From NCBI GenBank assembly GCA_017935345.1, contig JAGBHU010000038.1, forward strand, positions 114,302 to 178,301: a stretch of 64,000 nt of DNA, given 5' to 3'. This DNA is from Coprococcus sp. GTDB taxonomy: Bacteria; Bacillota; Clostridia; Lachnospirales; Lachnospiraceae. Below the pieces are notes generated by a model. The model made no database searches, had not been told where the DNA came from, and saw only the letters and a program-made list of their open reading frames with translations. Below are positions 38,888-47,816 of this stretch, in pieces. The position numbers and the translations under genes are program-made. Position 1 is the stretch's first letter, and every line of letters starts with the position of its first letter.

Positions 38888-39751
38888 TTGTATATCAATT
38901 CAGGTTACTTAAATAAATCTCTTCTTGATTTTAAAGATAAAAGCAAGCCGCTTATCATAGGGAGCTGTGGCACTTACCATCTATACACCCACACCAAACT
39001 GCCAACCTACCGTCCCCGCGGGCGAATTGATTATCAGCTTCTCTATGTGTCAGCAGGCTCTGCACATTTTCATTTTGGAAATGAAGATAATGATACTATT
39101 GTTACCGCCGGAAACATGGTTCTATACAGACCAAAGGAATTTCAGAAATATGAATACTATGCTGCCGAGCAGCCTGAAGTCTACTGGGTTCATTTTACGG
39201 GAAACGATGTAACAAACATCCTAAGACGCTATGGAATAAAGGACGATATGCGGGTATTTTATGTCGGAACCTCTTTGGAGTACGAAAGAATCTTCAAAAG
39301 AATGATTATTGAATTGCAGCGTTGCCAGTTAGATTACAAAGAGATGCTTACCATGCTCCTTCATCATCTGTTTATTGCCATTCACAGACAGTTGACGAAA
39401 GAACACAAGTTAAAAAATGATTATCTCGATACTGAAATGGATATTGCTTCCCAGTATTTTAATGATAACTATAACAAAGACATCCGTATTGAGGATTATG
39501 CTGCTTCAAGAGGTATGAGTGTCAGTTGGTTCATAAGAAACTTTAAACAATATACAGGAATGAGCCCTATGCAGTATATCTTATCCATCCGCATAACCAA
39601 TGCCCAACTGTTGCTTGAAACAACAACATATACGGTAACAGAGATTGCTCATATCGTTGGGTATGACAACCCCCTCTATTTCAGCCGTATTTTTCATAAA
39701 CAAAAAGGCTTTTCTCCATCTGAATATAGGAAAAGCTTGAAGAATCGATAG
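38888..39751 (+). CDS. AraC-family transcription regulator
   Basis: 287 residues. I start at TTG 38888 (MYINSGYLNKS), 8 bases after GGAGG; no ATG is suitably placed. The N-terminal half (about 20-160) is a cupin-like sensor domain (YRPRGRIDYQLLYVSAG, then GNMVLYRPKEFQKY). The C-terminal 100 residues hold the two helix-turn-helix motifs (IRIEDYAASRGMSVSWFIRNF and TVTEIAHIVGYDNPLYFSRIF) and the GFSPSEYRK end. Because it diverges from lacZ it most likely senses a galactoside-derived sugar and activates lacZ; this is inferred from position. Confidence 0.88.
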   Translation: MYINSGYLNKSLLDFKDKSKPLIIGSCGTYHLYTHTKLPTYRPRGRIDYQLLYVSAGSAHFHFGNEDNDTIVTAGNMVLYRPKEFQKYEYYAAEQPEVYWVHFTGNDVTNILRRYGIKDDMRVFYVGTSLEYERIFKRMIIELQRCQLDYKEMLTMLLHHLFIAIHRQLTKEHKLKNDYLDTEMDIASQYFNDNYNKDIRIEDYAASRGMSVSWFIRNFKQYTGMSPMQYILSIRITNAQLLLETTTYTVTEIAHIVGYDNPLYFSRIFHKQKGFSPSEYRKSLKNR

Positions 39752-39753
39752 AT

Positions 39754-39798
39754 AAAAAAGACTTCCAGGCTGCATTTACAGCTCAGAAGTCTTTTTAT
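39754..39798 (+). terminator. intrinsic terminator after the AraC-type gene
   Basis: AAAAAGACTTC and GAAGTCTTTTT pair around a loop of about 21 bases, 4 bases after the stop codon. Confidence 0.8.
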
Positions 39799-39985
39799 TT
39801 AAAAAATTCCGGTTGCACAGAAAGATAAAAATCAGATCAAGACAGTGGCTCAATCAACCCCAGATTATTCAGTAATTTCATAATTTACTTTTATTTTACC
39901 TTAAATTGATAGTGATAGAAAAGGATTTTTGCTACAATTTAATAAAAATATATTTTTGCAGAATGAAGAAAAGGAGGACTTATAT

Positions 39986-40591
39986 ATGACACAGACCCAG
40001 AATGTAGAACAGGTTCCACATTTTTACAACAATATAGATTTACGAAAATTTCAAAAACAAAGTTCCCGTGATAAAAAATTGAATCGACACTGTGAGCACG
40101 TAATTCGAAATGGGGAGCCTACAACGCTGACACAAGAGCAGAGAGAACAGTTCATTCAAATTATTTGTGGCAATCCTTCTTTTACTTGTTTTGGCAGGAT
40201 CTGCCAGACTATGTATTCTGATAAAGAGCATATATACGAAATTATCACCCCTGGCAGTGATTTCTACGTGTTTGAATCAGACTTCATAAGGGAGTTGGAA
40301 CAAATTCAGGGAATAACCGGAATTGATTTTACTTATTTTTATGAGATTCAAATGGGTTCTATTTATTCAGACAGGGTAGCGAATACTTTGCCTGGATACA
40401 TATATGGTGTTAGTAAAGAATGGGCTGCCATGATGAATGAGAAAAGCGACATGTCCATCGACGTGGATGCATTTAATCATCGAAAAGAAGCTGTAATAAG
40501 AGATATATGGAAAAATAAATTAATAAATAAAGATAGTGCGAAATTTGTTATCGGAGATACGCTTATGAAAACAAGTGTTGGCATAAGGTAG
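39986..40591 (+). CDS. hypothetical protein, 201 residues
   Basis: The start at 39986 (MTQTQNVEQ) follows AAGGAGG by 8 bases. No family recognised. The product is soluble, with no signal peptide or membrane helix; the N-terminal part is Gln/Lys-rich and the middle has aromatic clusters (IDFTYFYEIQMGSIYSD) followed by GYIYGVSKEWAAMM. It is 14 bases upstream of a zinc-ribbon membrane protein, so a shared transcript and related job are likely. Confidence 0.7.
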   Translation: MTQTQNVEQVPHFYNNIDLRKFQKQSSRDKKLNRHCEHVIRNGEPTTLTQEQREQFIQIICGNPSFTCFGRICQTMYSDKEHIYEIITPGSDFYVFESDFIRELEQIQGITGIDFTYFYEIQMGSIYSDRVANTLPGYIYGVSKEWAAMMNEKSDMSIDVDAFNHRKEAVIRDIWKNKLINKDSAKFVIGDTLMKTSVGIR

Positions 40592-40605
40592 AGGGAGGAA
40601 TAAAA

Positions 40606-42093
40606 ATGGGAAATATTCTTGGTTTAAATACAAAAACAAGAGACAGTATCATCGAACCGGATGGAATGGATTGGTTTAAAGGGTTGGCATGGATAGCAGC
40701 GGGAATCGTAGGGATTTCTTTTATAGCTACTTCTGTTTCTGTGTTGTGGAAAATGATATTTGTTGCTTTGGGGATTGTTTTTTGGTGTATTGGAGGAAAA
40801 TGGATTGGAAAGTATGTGTCTGCATACAGGGCATTTAGACAGTTTGTGCCCACATGGGATCAGAAACGGGGGATGTATGACAGGTTTGCACAAGAGCTTA
40901 ATACATGGCAGCAGGAAGGTATCGTTCCTACGTGTTGTGATGGAGATACCTTATACTTCTTGAAGCTGCAAAAGGAGCGCTTGAAAAAAAGGGGACTTAC
41001 GATGACGGACCGGATTATGCCGGCAAAAGGGTCGGGCTTTGGAACTGCAGCCATTTCGAGAAAATCCCCATGGTATACTACAGATATGGTATATGAAAGT
41101 ATCAAAAGAACAATTCGGTTTGAAAATAGTAATGGACCTGTTTATGAAAGAGAAGTGGAGCAGGTGATGTATGAGATCATTGTCCATACGCCCAATGATT
41201 CTCAGCTTACCCATATTACGATGACCTGTCCTAATTGTGGTGCAGTCAGTCCGGTAGCAGCACTGGAGGAAGGGTGTAGATATTGCGGTACAAGGTTTAA
41301 GATTACAGACCTCTTTCCTAGAGTGGTGAATCTGTTTTTTCTGAAAGATAAGACCACAGCTACAATATCGGGTATGACGGGAAAGACAATCTTTTTTTCT
41401 ATGCTAGCAGTTTTTTTGGTGGAATTTGCGTGTGTGCTCATAGGTGAAAATGGGTTTCTGCCTGCAAAGCTGGCAGTTTGCTTTTTGGCCGCTGGTTTTT
41501 GTGGCGGCTTACTTGGATTGGTTCTGGCGTCTCTGCGGTTGCTTGTTACCTTATTTGACAGGGATGGTATGAAACCTGTTTCTCTGTTCAAATGGAGCAG
41601 CTCAAAGAAAAAAATTACCAATATTATGCAGAAATACGATTCCAATTTTTCTTACGACAAATTTGAAGGTCAGATTGTAGCATTGATCAGAATGGCGGTG
41701 TTCGCAGAATATCCGGAGAAGCTTGCCTGCTATCGTGGTGGTCAGAGGGATGACAGATTTTCTAATATTTTAGAAATGACCTATACGAATGCTACCTGCC
41801 TAAGGAAAGTGCGGCTGGAGGGAAATATCCTGCATATGTCTTTACGTACATGGTGGATTAATTATAGTGAAACCCAAGGAAAAGTTCATAAAACCGGAGA
41901 CTGTATTGATGTAGAAGTAAGTAGAAATGTAGCCATCATGGAGCCACCCGGATTTTCTATTACTTCTGTAGAATGTCCAAACTGTGGTGGCAGCTTTGAT
42001 GTTGTCAGACAAAAGACATGTCCATATTGTGGTGGGGAGTATCATATGGAAAATGAAGGTTGGGTAATTGACGATATGCGCCTGTTAAGATAA
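40606..42093 (+). CDS. zinc-ribbon membrane protein with Tim44-like region
   Basis: 495 residues. A hydrophobic pair of helices at about 24-62, a cytosolic stretch, a zinc ribbon CPNC..CRYC (near 207-228), two further helices (about 258-310), then a region (KYDSNFSYDKFEGQIVALIRMAVFAEYPEKL) that resembles Tim44-like domains, and a last ribbon CPNC..CPYC near the C-terminus. Proteins of this layout are annotated as zinc-ribbon transport proteins in Firmicutes, without a proven substrate. The start follows GAGGGAGG. Cotranscribed with the preceding hypothetical gene. Confidence 0.65.
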   Translation: MGNILGLNTKTRDSIIEPDGMDWFKGLAWIAAGIVGISFIATSVSVLWKMIFVALGIVFWCIGGKWIGKYVSAYRAFRQFVPTWDQKRGMYDRFAQELNTWQQEGIVPTCCDGDTLYFLKLQKERLKKRGLTMTDRIMPAKGSGFGTAAISRKSPWYTTDMVYESIKRTIRFENSNGPVYEREVEQVMYEIIVHTPNDSQLTHITMTCPNCGAVSPVAALEEGCRYCGTRFKITDLFPRVVNLFFLKDKTTATISGMTGKTIFFSMLAVFLVEFACVLIGENGFLPAKLAVCFLAAGFCGGLLGLVLASLRLLVTLFDRDGMKPVSLFKWSSSKKKITNIMQKYDSNFSYDKFEGQIVALIRMAVFAEYPEKLACYRGGQRDDRFSNILEMTYTNATCLRKVRLEGNILHMSLRTWWINYSETQGKVHKTGDCIDVEVSRNVAIMEPPGFSITSVECPNCGGSFDVVRQKTCPYCGGEYHMENEGWVIDDMRLLR

Positions 42094-42213
42094 AGCCGAA
42101 TAGAATTACATTCCATAAAAGCGTTCCTGTCCACCTAAATGTATCAACATACCTATAATATATCCACCAACAGGGTGATTGCGTTCATGCAACTTTAGCT
42201 GTTCCGGATTCTT
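42094..42213. other. unassigned stretch beside the IS21 debris
   Basis: On the minus strand an open frame ends with TAA at 42106 and reads NHPVGGYIIGMLIHLGG near its end. It has no start with a ribosome-binding site, and its upstream part is antisense to the IstA fragment. I cannot assign it; it may be another gene relic at the insertion site. The stretch 42544-42771 further right contains no gene I can support. Confidence 0.3.
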
Positions 42214-42321
42214 AACCCGGATACCGGGGAAATCATAGCAGCATATCTGTTTGTTGCGACTCTTCCCTACAGTCAGATGAGCTATGTGGAAGCGACGACA
42301 AATATGAAGGAGAATGCCTGA
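42214..42321 (+). pseudogene. IstA transposase fragment (IS21 family)
   Basis: Translates to NPDTGEIIAAYLFVATLPYS followed by QMSYVEATTNMKENA and a stop. The D-TG-E...VFVATLPYS...YVEA pattern is the catalytic-core region of IS21-family IstA. Both ends of the gene are missing. Confidence 0.75.
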
Positions 42322-42325
42322 TCTT

Positions 42326-42543
42326 ATGCGTAATTTCGAAAACTATAGGGATGATATCAAGACACTGACCAGATAAAGAAAGCGAATCGGTAATTATCAG
42401 CTTCCCATTCTGGATGAGTGGCTTAATTACAAAGTTTCAGAAAGAGATGCCAAGCTTCTTTATGAGTTATTTGAGCAAGGATGTGGAACAAAGATTAAAA
42501 AGCAAAATATATGCACTATATGCGGAACACAAAAACAACCTTG
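42326..42543 (+). pseudogene. IstB helper-ATPase fragment (IS21 family)
   Basis: Reading from 42326, MRNFENYRDDIKTLTR and a stop, then in the same frame RKRIGNYQLPILDEWLNYKV and SERDAKLLYELFEQ. LPILDEWLNYKVSERDAKLLYEL matches the Walker B region of IstB proteins. It has an internal TAA and lost its Walker A part and end. It sits 4 bases after the IstA fragment, so the element collapsed by internal deletion. Confidence 0.75.
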
Positions 42544-42771
42544 AAATAGACATTTTACTCACTGTCCTTATTCAAGGCTGTTTTCATGCATTTGCATCAC
42601 ATACAAACGATACCGATATGTAATTCTCAAATGTGGTTACATCAATACTGTTCATAAGAGGGTTATAATCTGCATATATCAATCTATTCTTACCCGTCCT
42701 TTCATAGAAATGTATTATAAGCATTTCATCCAGTCCCAACTGCCACTTTCATATCAAGTGAGAATTCTTAT

Positions 42772-43137
42772 TTATCTAATTATTTCCTGTCCTGCAAATA
42801 CAGCAGCCACTCCGACAACCATGCTTAAAATTGCATATAACAATGCAATAACCGTATTCCCATTTTTCATCAAATCGCCTGTCTCCAAAGCAAAAGAAGA
42901 AAATGTTGTAAATCCGCCACATATTCCGACTTTTAGAAATAGTATCACTCTGGGATTCAGCGAATTGCTTTTTATCGCTAACGTGGCTATGATTCCAATA
43001 ATAAAAGAACCTACTATATTGATAATAAATGTTTTTATCGGAAACACGCATCCTTCTTTTAATGGAATCAGTCCAATTAAATATCTGCAAACAGCTCCAA
43101 TAAACCCACCGGCACCAACTACCATACACTCAATCAT
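42772..43137 (-). CDS. crcB: fluoride channel FluC/CrcB
   Basis: 121 residues, four membrane helices. Dimeric channel that lets toxic fluoride leave the cell. Family signatures are visible: GAGGFIGAVCRYLIG near the N-terminus, FIINIVGSFIIG, and GICGGFTTFSSFALET (the TTFSTF-type track). The start follows TAGGAG. No fluoride riboswitch fits in the 47 bases to the upstream XRE gene. Many Firmicutes carry two tandem crcB genes; here only one is seen. Confidence 0.93.
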   Translation of the reverse strand: MIECMVVGAGGFIGAVCRYLIGLIPLKEGCVFPIKTFIINIVGSFIIGIIATLAIKSNSLNPRVILFLKVGICGGFTTFSSFALETGDLMKNGNTVIALLYAILSMVVGVAAVFAGQEIIR

Positions 43138-43184
43138 ATTTTTTCTCCTATTGCTTTTTTAAATAATTTCCAATTTCAAATTGG

Positions 43185-43694
43185 TTATTGCTGTTCTCTA
43201 TTGCCGGTATACGCATATTTTTCAACGAACGCCATCATTCGGTTATTCTGCCAGACAGACCATACAAATGCTGCTATGACAGCAACTATCCATAACTCGT
43301 TCTCAAACACAAAACCGCATATCATAACTGCGACTATAATGAGCATCTCAAATATCAGCTCAAAAGCATGCTCTTTTTTCCACTTCTTCTGAAAAAATGC
43401 GATCCTGTCTTTTAATGTAAATGCGCTTTCCGAAAGAACCGCTTTCATATTTTCTTCTGCTTGTTGCTTATACTCTGTTTCATTCAATTTTTTCCCACTA
43501 ACAATCTCATTAATTGAAACATCATACAAATTACTCAAAATCTCCAGCATCTCTACGGGAGGCATATATGCACCCGTTTCCCATCTGGAAACAGTTTTAT
43601 TTGTTACTCCTATTTTTTCTCCAAGCTGTTCTTGGGTCATATTATTCTGCTTTCTAAGCTCCGCAAGAAACATACCAACTCTTTTTGTATCCAT
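43185..43694 (-). CDS. XRE-family regulator with a membrane tail
   Basis: 169 residues. Helix-turn-helix at 6-62 (FLAELRKQNNMTQEQLGEKI, then GVTNKTVSRWETGAYMPPVE). After a linker, two hydrophobic helices (about 115-130 and 133-147) suggest that it is membrane tethered. It lies 47 bases upstream of crcB in the same direction, so it may be cotranscribed with it; whether it responds to ions or envelope state is unknown. The ATG follows AAAGGAGGT. Confidence 0.82.
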   Translation of the reverse strand: MDTKRVGMFLAELRKQNNMTQEQLGEKIGVTNKTVSRWETGAYMPPVEMLEILSNLYDVSINEIVSGKKLNETEYKQQAEENMKAVLSESAFTLKDRIAFFQKKWKKEHAFELIFEMLIIVAVMICGFVFENELWIVAVIAAFVWSVWQNNRMMAFVEKYAYTGNREQQ

Positions 43695-43780
43695 ATACTG
43701 TTTACCTCCTTTATATGGATATTATAGAAAATCATGTCTATTTTGTATTCCCCATAAACAGCGAATTTAACAAAATACAA

Positions 43781-43800
43781 CCCCTATATCATATAGGGGC
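43781..43800 (-). terminator. intrinsic terminator after the 80-residue gene
   Basis: CCCCTATAT and ATATAGGGG with a one-base centre, followed on the minus strand by TTGTATTTTGTT. It lies 9 bases after the stop at 43809. Confidence 0.7.
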
Positions 43801-43808
43801 TGTACATT

Positions 43809-44051
43809 CTATCTTTTGGCTCCGCCAATTTCTTTTAATGTCTGAATAAGCTCCATATCTGACTCCGTTAACTTTACGTTTGTACAGATGGTATTTCCTT
43901 CATCAGAAGTTATTTTAAGCTCTAATATATAACCTTCCTTTATTCCGCTCCTTGCTGCGGCATTTAAAAACAGGGGAAATTTCGGATGATTTGCTGCAAA
44001 TTTCTCCCATGCACCCTTTATCTTAAACATTGCTGCAGGATTCATTCCCAT
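43809..44051 (-). CDS. small conserved protein, 80 residues, unknown function
   Basis: Starts MGMNPAAMFKIKGAWEKFAANHPKFP after GGAGATAAAGTT. Soluble, mixed alpha/beta by composition: a helix (KGAWEKFAANHP), then strands (EGYILELKITSDEG) and a final helix (DMELIQTLKEI). I recognise it as a type of short protein common in Lachnospiraceae but know of no function. It lies 93 bases after the small multidrug-type membrane gene, with a terminator-like hairpin between, and is followed by its own terminator. Confidence 0.6.
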   Translation of the reverse strand: MGMNPAAMFKIKGAWEKFAANHPKFPLFLNAAARSGIKEGYILELKITSDEGNTICTNVKLTESDMELIQTLKEIGGAKR

Positions 44052-44091
44052 AACTTTATCTCCTTATCCGTTGCTATTCATCTGTTGGTAA

Positions 44092-44139
44092 ACTGTTATA
44101 TATATCAGCCTACCAACAGCTGGATAATAACCATTATCC
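44092..44139 (-). terminator. paired hairpins after the 159-residue membrane gene
   Basis: CTGTTGGTA (44092-44100) pairs with TACCAACAG (44111-44119), and GGATAAT (44122-44128) pairs with ATTATCC (44133-44139). The T-tracts are poor, so these may stabilise the 3' end rather than terminate. Confidence 0.45.
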
Positions 44140-44143
44140 TTAA

Positions 44144-44623
44144 TTACTTTAATATTGCGCCTATTGCCCCGAAAAGTCCCAGGCTTGCAAGACACATAAT
44201 GACACCGGCAAGCATAACGCCAAGCATTACAGAAACTGCACTCTTCTTCCAATCCAAATCAAGAAAGCTGGCAGCCAGTGTTCCCGTCCATGCTCCCGTT
44301 CCGGGAAGCGGTATTCCGACAAAAAGCAGCAGGGCAAGATAAATTCCTACACCTGCCTTTTCTTTCAGCTTTTTACCACCTTTTTCTCCTTTTTCCAGAC
44401 AGAACGTAAAAAATTTCCCAATATATTTTTTGTCCTTGCCCCATAAAAGAACCTTTCTGGCAAACCAGAATATAACAGGTACAGGCAGCATATTACCGAT
44501 TACACAAACGATAAATGAAGGTATTGTAGGCAGGTTAAAACCTACTGCAAATGGTATGGCACCTCTAAGCTCAATTATCGGTACCATTGAAATGAAAAAA
44601 ATAATCAGATATTTTTTTAACAT
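44144..44623 (-). CDS. small multidrug export family membrane protein (COG2426)
   Basis: 159 residues with about four hydrophobic segments. The opening FFISMVPIIELRGAIPFAVG and the later GIPLPGTGAWTGTLAASFL are the two hallmark loops of the small multidrug export family (Pfam Sm_multidrug_ex). Despite the name, transport activity has rarely been shown. It starts 10 bases after the SseB-like gene, in one direction, so the two are likely cotranscribed. Confidence 0.85.
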   Translation of the reverse strand: MLKKYLIIFFISMVPIIELRGAIPFAVGFNLPTIPSFIVCVIGNMLPVPVIFWFARKVLLWGKDKKYIGKFFTFCLEKGEKGGKKLKEKAGVGIYLALLLFVGIPLPGTGAWTGTLAASFLDLDWKKSAVSVMLGVMLAGVIMCLASLGLFGAIGAILK

Positions 44624-44633
44624 GTATAAACTC

Positions 44634-45422
44634 CTATGACTCTTTTACATAAAATGGTTCTGCAATTTCTGCAACCTTTGCACCTAATCCGTTTTTTACA
44701 TTTGTAAGTGCAATATTGATTCCAAAAGAATGTGGTCTTATAACAGGCATTAATGCATTAAATAACACTGCTTCATCGCCATCTGTATCTACAGCAATCA
44801 GATATTCTTCATCGCCATCTTCTTTATCCATCATTTGCAAATATGCACATTTTACATCTGCATCCTCTGCCATAAGCTTAGATGCGGCCTCCATCATATC
44901 AATCGGCATATACTTTGGCGTTCTAAGTTTAATATTCATATTTGCAGGTAATGCATTTTTCTTTATGTTGCTTTTGTTCGCATTACTTTTCTTATTCTTC
45001 TCCAAATCCACGACAAGTTCTGTAGGAACCATAAAGCCTTCCCCATGAGGATTAATGGCGATTCCTGACAATGCCCCCTTTGACGCAAGAACCATATTCG
45101 CCAAATCCGGATATGTAATAATAACCTTCTCGGCATCCTCATAGTTTCCTTTTGCCATCTCTGCCGCATCCGTAAATACAGGCAAAAAGCTTTTCTTTTC
45201 AGCATTTGTAATGACGCAAAAATTCACCTTCACTCTGCCTCTGGTTAACGGCTCACCTTTTTCATTCTTATCCGGCTTTTTTTCCATTTTTGCAGGTATC
45301 AGAAATTTTGCTTTTACCACATTTGCAATATAATTTCTCTGTGTATCCGGAGTGTTCTTTTCCTTTAACAAAGCCATGGCTTTAACCAATTCTTCATTTG
45401 TTATTTTCTCACTTGAATCCAT
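44634..45422 (-). CDS. SseB-family protein
   Basis: 262 residues, soluble. The N-terminal half (ITNEELVKAMALLKE, FLPVFTDAAEMAKG, and GIAINPHGEGFMVPTELV) is an SseB N-terminal domain, and the second half (LRTPKYMPIDMMEAASKLMAE with AYLQMMDKEDGDEEYLIAVDTDGDE) the SseB C-terminal domain. SseB was named for enhanced serine sensitivity in E. coli; in Firmicutes such proteins also occur beside secretion or immunity genes. Its stop is 10 bases from the next start. The exact role is unknown. Confidence 0.75.
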   Translation of the reverse strand: MDSSEKITNEELVKAMALLKEKNTPDTQRNYIANVVKAKFLIPAKMEKKPDKNEKGEPLTRGRVKVNFCVITNAEKKSFLPVFTDAAEMAKGNYEDAEKVIITYPDLANMVLASKGALSGIAINPHGEGFMVPTELVVDLEKNKKSNANKSNIKKNALPANMNIKLRTPKYMPIDMMEAASKLMAEDADVKCAYLQMMDKEDGDEEYLIAVDTDGDEAVLFNALMPVIRPHSFGINIALTNVKNGLGAKVAEIAEPFYVKES

Positions 45423-45424
45423 TT

Positions 45425-46243
45425 TTAGTCCTCTTCTTTCTTAATATTATTCAAAAATTCCGTATATATGTCTTCATCATGCTTTGCCTTTTCGGAATGC
45501 TTTGAAAGTACCAAATCCGGTCTGATATCTACCATCGGCTGTCCTATCCTGTCTGTAAATTCTTTCAGAAATTCCTGTCCACCTTTATAACTTGCAACAG
45601 GAAGTATCAACACACCCTTTGAAGTCGGAACAACATACCCCCTCGTCACATGATAAAACGGCTTCATGTGTTTCGACTTTTCCTTGATATCAGCCAATTC
45701 ATATTCCTTCCATCGAAACGGTATCTTACTATAATATACTTTCTCGCTGTCCATTTTTGCAGCAGAGCCAACTACCAATCTACAGAATATTCCGAGAAAA
45801 ATTCCAATCAAAAAAGCTATCACTACAAGAAGCCGTCCCGTGCCTTTAAATATACTATCAAATCCCAGAAGCGCCACAACAATAAGCAAAACGATCATGG
45901 TACTTACTAAAAATACCATAGGCCCTACAACTGTAGATGCTTTATACGTTCCATCCTTTGCTACCACGCACTTTCCATAATAACTTATTTTGCTGGGTTT
46001 CATACCCAAATCTTTCTTGCAATATGGACAATATTTCTGATTTGGCGTTCCGTTAACAGGTATCGCCTTATGACAATGCGGACAGCGGAAGAACACAATT
46101 CCTATCAATCCTGAAATCAACATCAATATTACAAATAATGACCAGCCATAAATTATCTTTCCTGTAAATGCAAACACAAATATACCCAAAATACCAATAA
46201 CAGGTAAAATAATTGATATTATTTTTGCTATTTGCAGCTTCAT
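45425..46243 (-). CDS. zinc-ribbon membrane protein, unknown function
   Basis: 272 residues. Two membrane helices (about 8-28 and 32-52), a zinc ribbon CPHC..CPYC (about 54-80), two more helices (about 108-128 and 138-158), then a soluble region with a PH-like feel (KVYYSKIPFRWKEYELADIKE) and a charged tail. It is 2 bases upstream of the SseB-like gene, so it leads a three-gene unit. I do not recognise the family beyond the ribbon. Confidence 0.65.
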   Translation of the reverse strand: MKLQIAKIISIILPVIGILGIFVFAFTGKIIYGWSLFVILMLISGLIGIVFFRCPHCHKAIPVNGTPNQKYCPYCKKDLGMKPSKISYYGKCVVAKDGTYKASTVVGPMVFLVSTMIVLLIVVALLGFDSIFKGTGRLLVVIAFLIGIFLGIFCRLVVGSAAKMDSEKVYYSKIPFRWKEYELADIKEKSKHMKPFYHVTRGYVVPTSKGVLILPVASYKGGQEFLKEFTDRIGQPMVDIRPDLVLSKHSEKAKHDEDIYTEFLNNIKKEED

Positions 46244-46335
46244 AATACCCTCCTAAGTAATTACATTAAATAATAACCTATTGTATCATAAAAAGAAACT
46301 TTTTCAATATAAGTTTGCTTACATATATATAATAC

Positions 46336-46376
46336 AAAAACCGGTCAGTATTTTGACTAACCGGTTTTCTTTTTTG
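46336..46376. terminator. bidirectional intrinsic terminator
   Basis: AAAACCGGT(C)AGT and ACT(A)ACCGGTTTT pair around an ATTTTG loop, with T-runs on both strands. It serves the PurF-like gene on the minus strand. Confidence 0.85.
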
Positions 46377-46380
46377 TATT

Positions 46381-47784
46381 CTACTCTCTTCCATCCCAGC
46401 AATAAGTACAAAGCTTATCCCTATCGATACCAACTGAATCCAGCATATCATCAAGGCGGTTATACATAAGTGTTGTAAAATTAAGCTGCTTTCGAATCCA
46501 CTCAACCATAGCTGCATATTTTTCGCTGTCGGGATTTGCATATTCTTTCAGCAATTCCTCTGTAACAGGTCCATCCTCCAGTGCCTCGACAGCCCGTCTT
46601 GCAATAAGCTCCATTTCTGATGTAGACCTTGAGAAGTTCAAATATTTACAACCAAAAAGCAATGGCGGACATGCAGGTCTGATATGAACCTCTTTCACTC
46701 CGCTTTCATATAAAAACTCTGTCGTTTCCCGAAGCTGTGTTCCACGCACAATGGAGTCATCTATCAGAAGCAGGCTCTTGTCTTTAATTAAATCATGTAC
46801 CGGTATCAGCTTCATCTTCGCAATAAGATTTCTTTTATTCTGTATCGTCGGCATAAAGGAACGCGGCCATGTAGGTGTATACTTTATAAACGGTCTGGAA
46901 AATGGTATGCCTGATTCATTTGCATAACCGATTGCATGTGCCGTACCGGAATCCGGGACACCCGCCACTACATCAGGCTTTACATTGTCACGCCTTGCCA
47001 TCATCATTCCACAATTATATCTCATCTGCTCTACGCTTACGCCTTCATAGGAAGCAGACGGATAACCATAATAAACCCACAGGAATGTACAAATCTTCAT
47101 CTTCTTGCCCGGTGCCACCAACGTCTTCACACTGTCAGGTGTCATAACCACGATCTCTCCGGGACCTAATTCCTTGTAATCCGTATATCCCAAATTCAAA
47201 TATGCATAGCTTTCAAAGCTGGCACAATATGCATCTTCTTTTTTACCGATAACAATCGGCGTCCTTCCCATCAAGTCTCTGGCTGCATAAACCCCCTTTG
47301 GCGTCAGAAGCAGCATGGATATCGAGCCGTCAATAACCTCCTGAGCATATCTGATTCCATCTATAAAATTATCCTTTTGATTGATAAGAGATGCAACAAT
47401 CTCTGTCTGGCTGATATCACCGTTACTCATTTCAAAAAGATGTGCTTTGCAGTCCAGTACCTCTGTCAGTAGTTCATTGATATTGTTTATTTTACCGACA
47501 GTCGCTATGGCATACGTTCCATGATGGGAGCGAAGAAGCAACGGCTGTCCTTCATAATCGGATATACTTCCTATTCCATAGTAACCCTCCAGCGTATTTG
47601 CCTCTTTATCAAACTTTGTTCGAAACGGACTGTTTTCTATGGAATGAATCGCTTTCTTAAATCCATTATCTCCATATACCGCCATTCCCGCTCTCCTTGT
47701 ACCAAGATGAGAATGATAATCCGTTCCGAAAAACAAATCAAATATACAATTTTCTTTTGATACTACTCCGAATATTCCGCCCAT
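46381..47784 (-). CDS. amidophosphoribosyltransferase-like protein without the glutaminase cysteine
   Basis: 467 residues from the ATG at 47784, which has GGAGG 5 bases upstream. PurF normally begins with Cys directly after Met, the nucleophile that takes ammonia from glutamine. Here the start is MGGIFGVV, so Cys is replaced by Gly. The Ntn-fold domain otherwise continues (HLGTRRAGMAVYG, GDISQTEIVASLI). The transferase half keeps the PRPP loop LLLIDDSIVRGTQLRE. Cysteines KICTF, RPACPP and the final CTYC correspond roughly to the Fe-S ligands of the Bacillus enzyme. It could use free ammonia, or act as a regulatory or altered-specificity paralogue. It follows metY by 32 bases. Confidence 0.85.
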   Translation of the reverse strand: MGGIFGVVSKENCIFDLFFGTDYHSHLGTRRAGMAVYGDNGFKKAIHSIENSPFRTKFDKEANTLEGYYGIGSISDYEGQPLLLRSHHGTYAIATVGKINNINELLTEVLDCKAHLFEMSNGDISQTEIVASLINQKDNFIDGIRYAQEVIDGSISMLLLTPKGVYAARDLMGRTPIVIGKKEDAYCASFESYAYLNLGYTDYKELGPGEIVVMTPDSVKTLVAPGKKMKICTFLWVYYGYPSASYEGVSVEQMRYNCGMMMARRDNVKPDVVAGVPDSGTAHAIGYANESGIPFSRPFIKYTPTWPRSFMPTIQNKRNLIAKMKLIPVHDLIKDKSLLLIDDSIVRGTQLRETTEFLYESGVKEVHIRPACPPLLFGCKYLNFSRSTSEMELIARRAVEALEDGPVTEELLKEYANPDSEKYAAMVEWIRKQLNFTTLMYNRLDDMLDSVGIDRDKLCTYCWDGRE

Positions 47785-47816
47785 GATGTCCTCCAAGTTT
47801 TTTATATTTATATATT

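Noticed and set aside
42414..42623. 69-codon plus-strand frame after the IS21 fragments
   Set aside because: Its first part overlaps the IstB remnant in another frame and there is no ribosome-binding site; at most a chance frame in decayed DNA.
43138..43184. Fluoride riboswitch upstream of crcB
   Set aside because: Only 47 bases separate the genes and no pseudoknot-type motif is visible.
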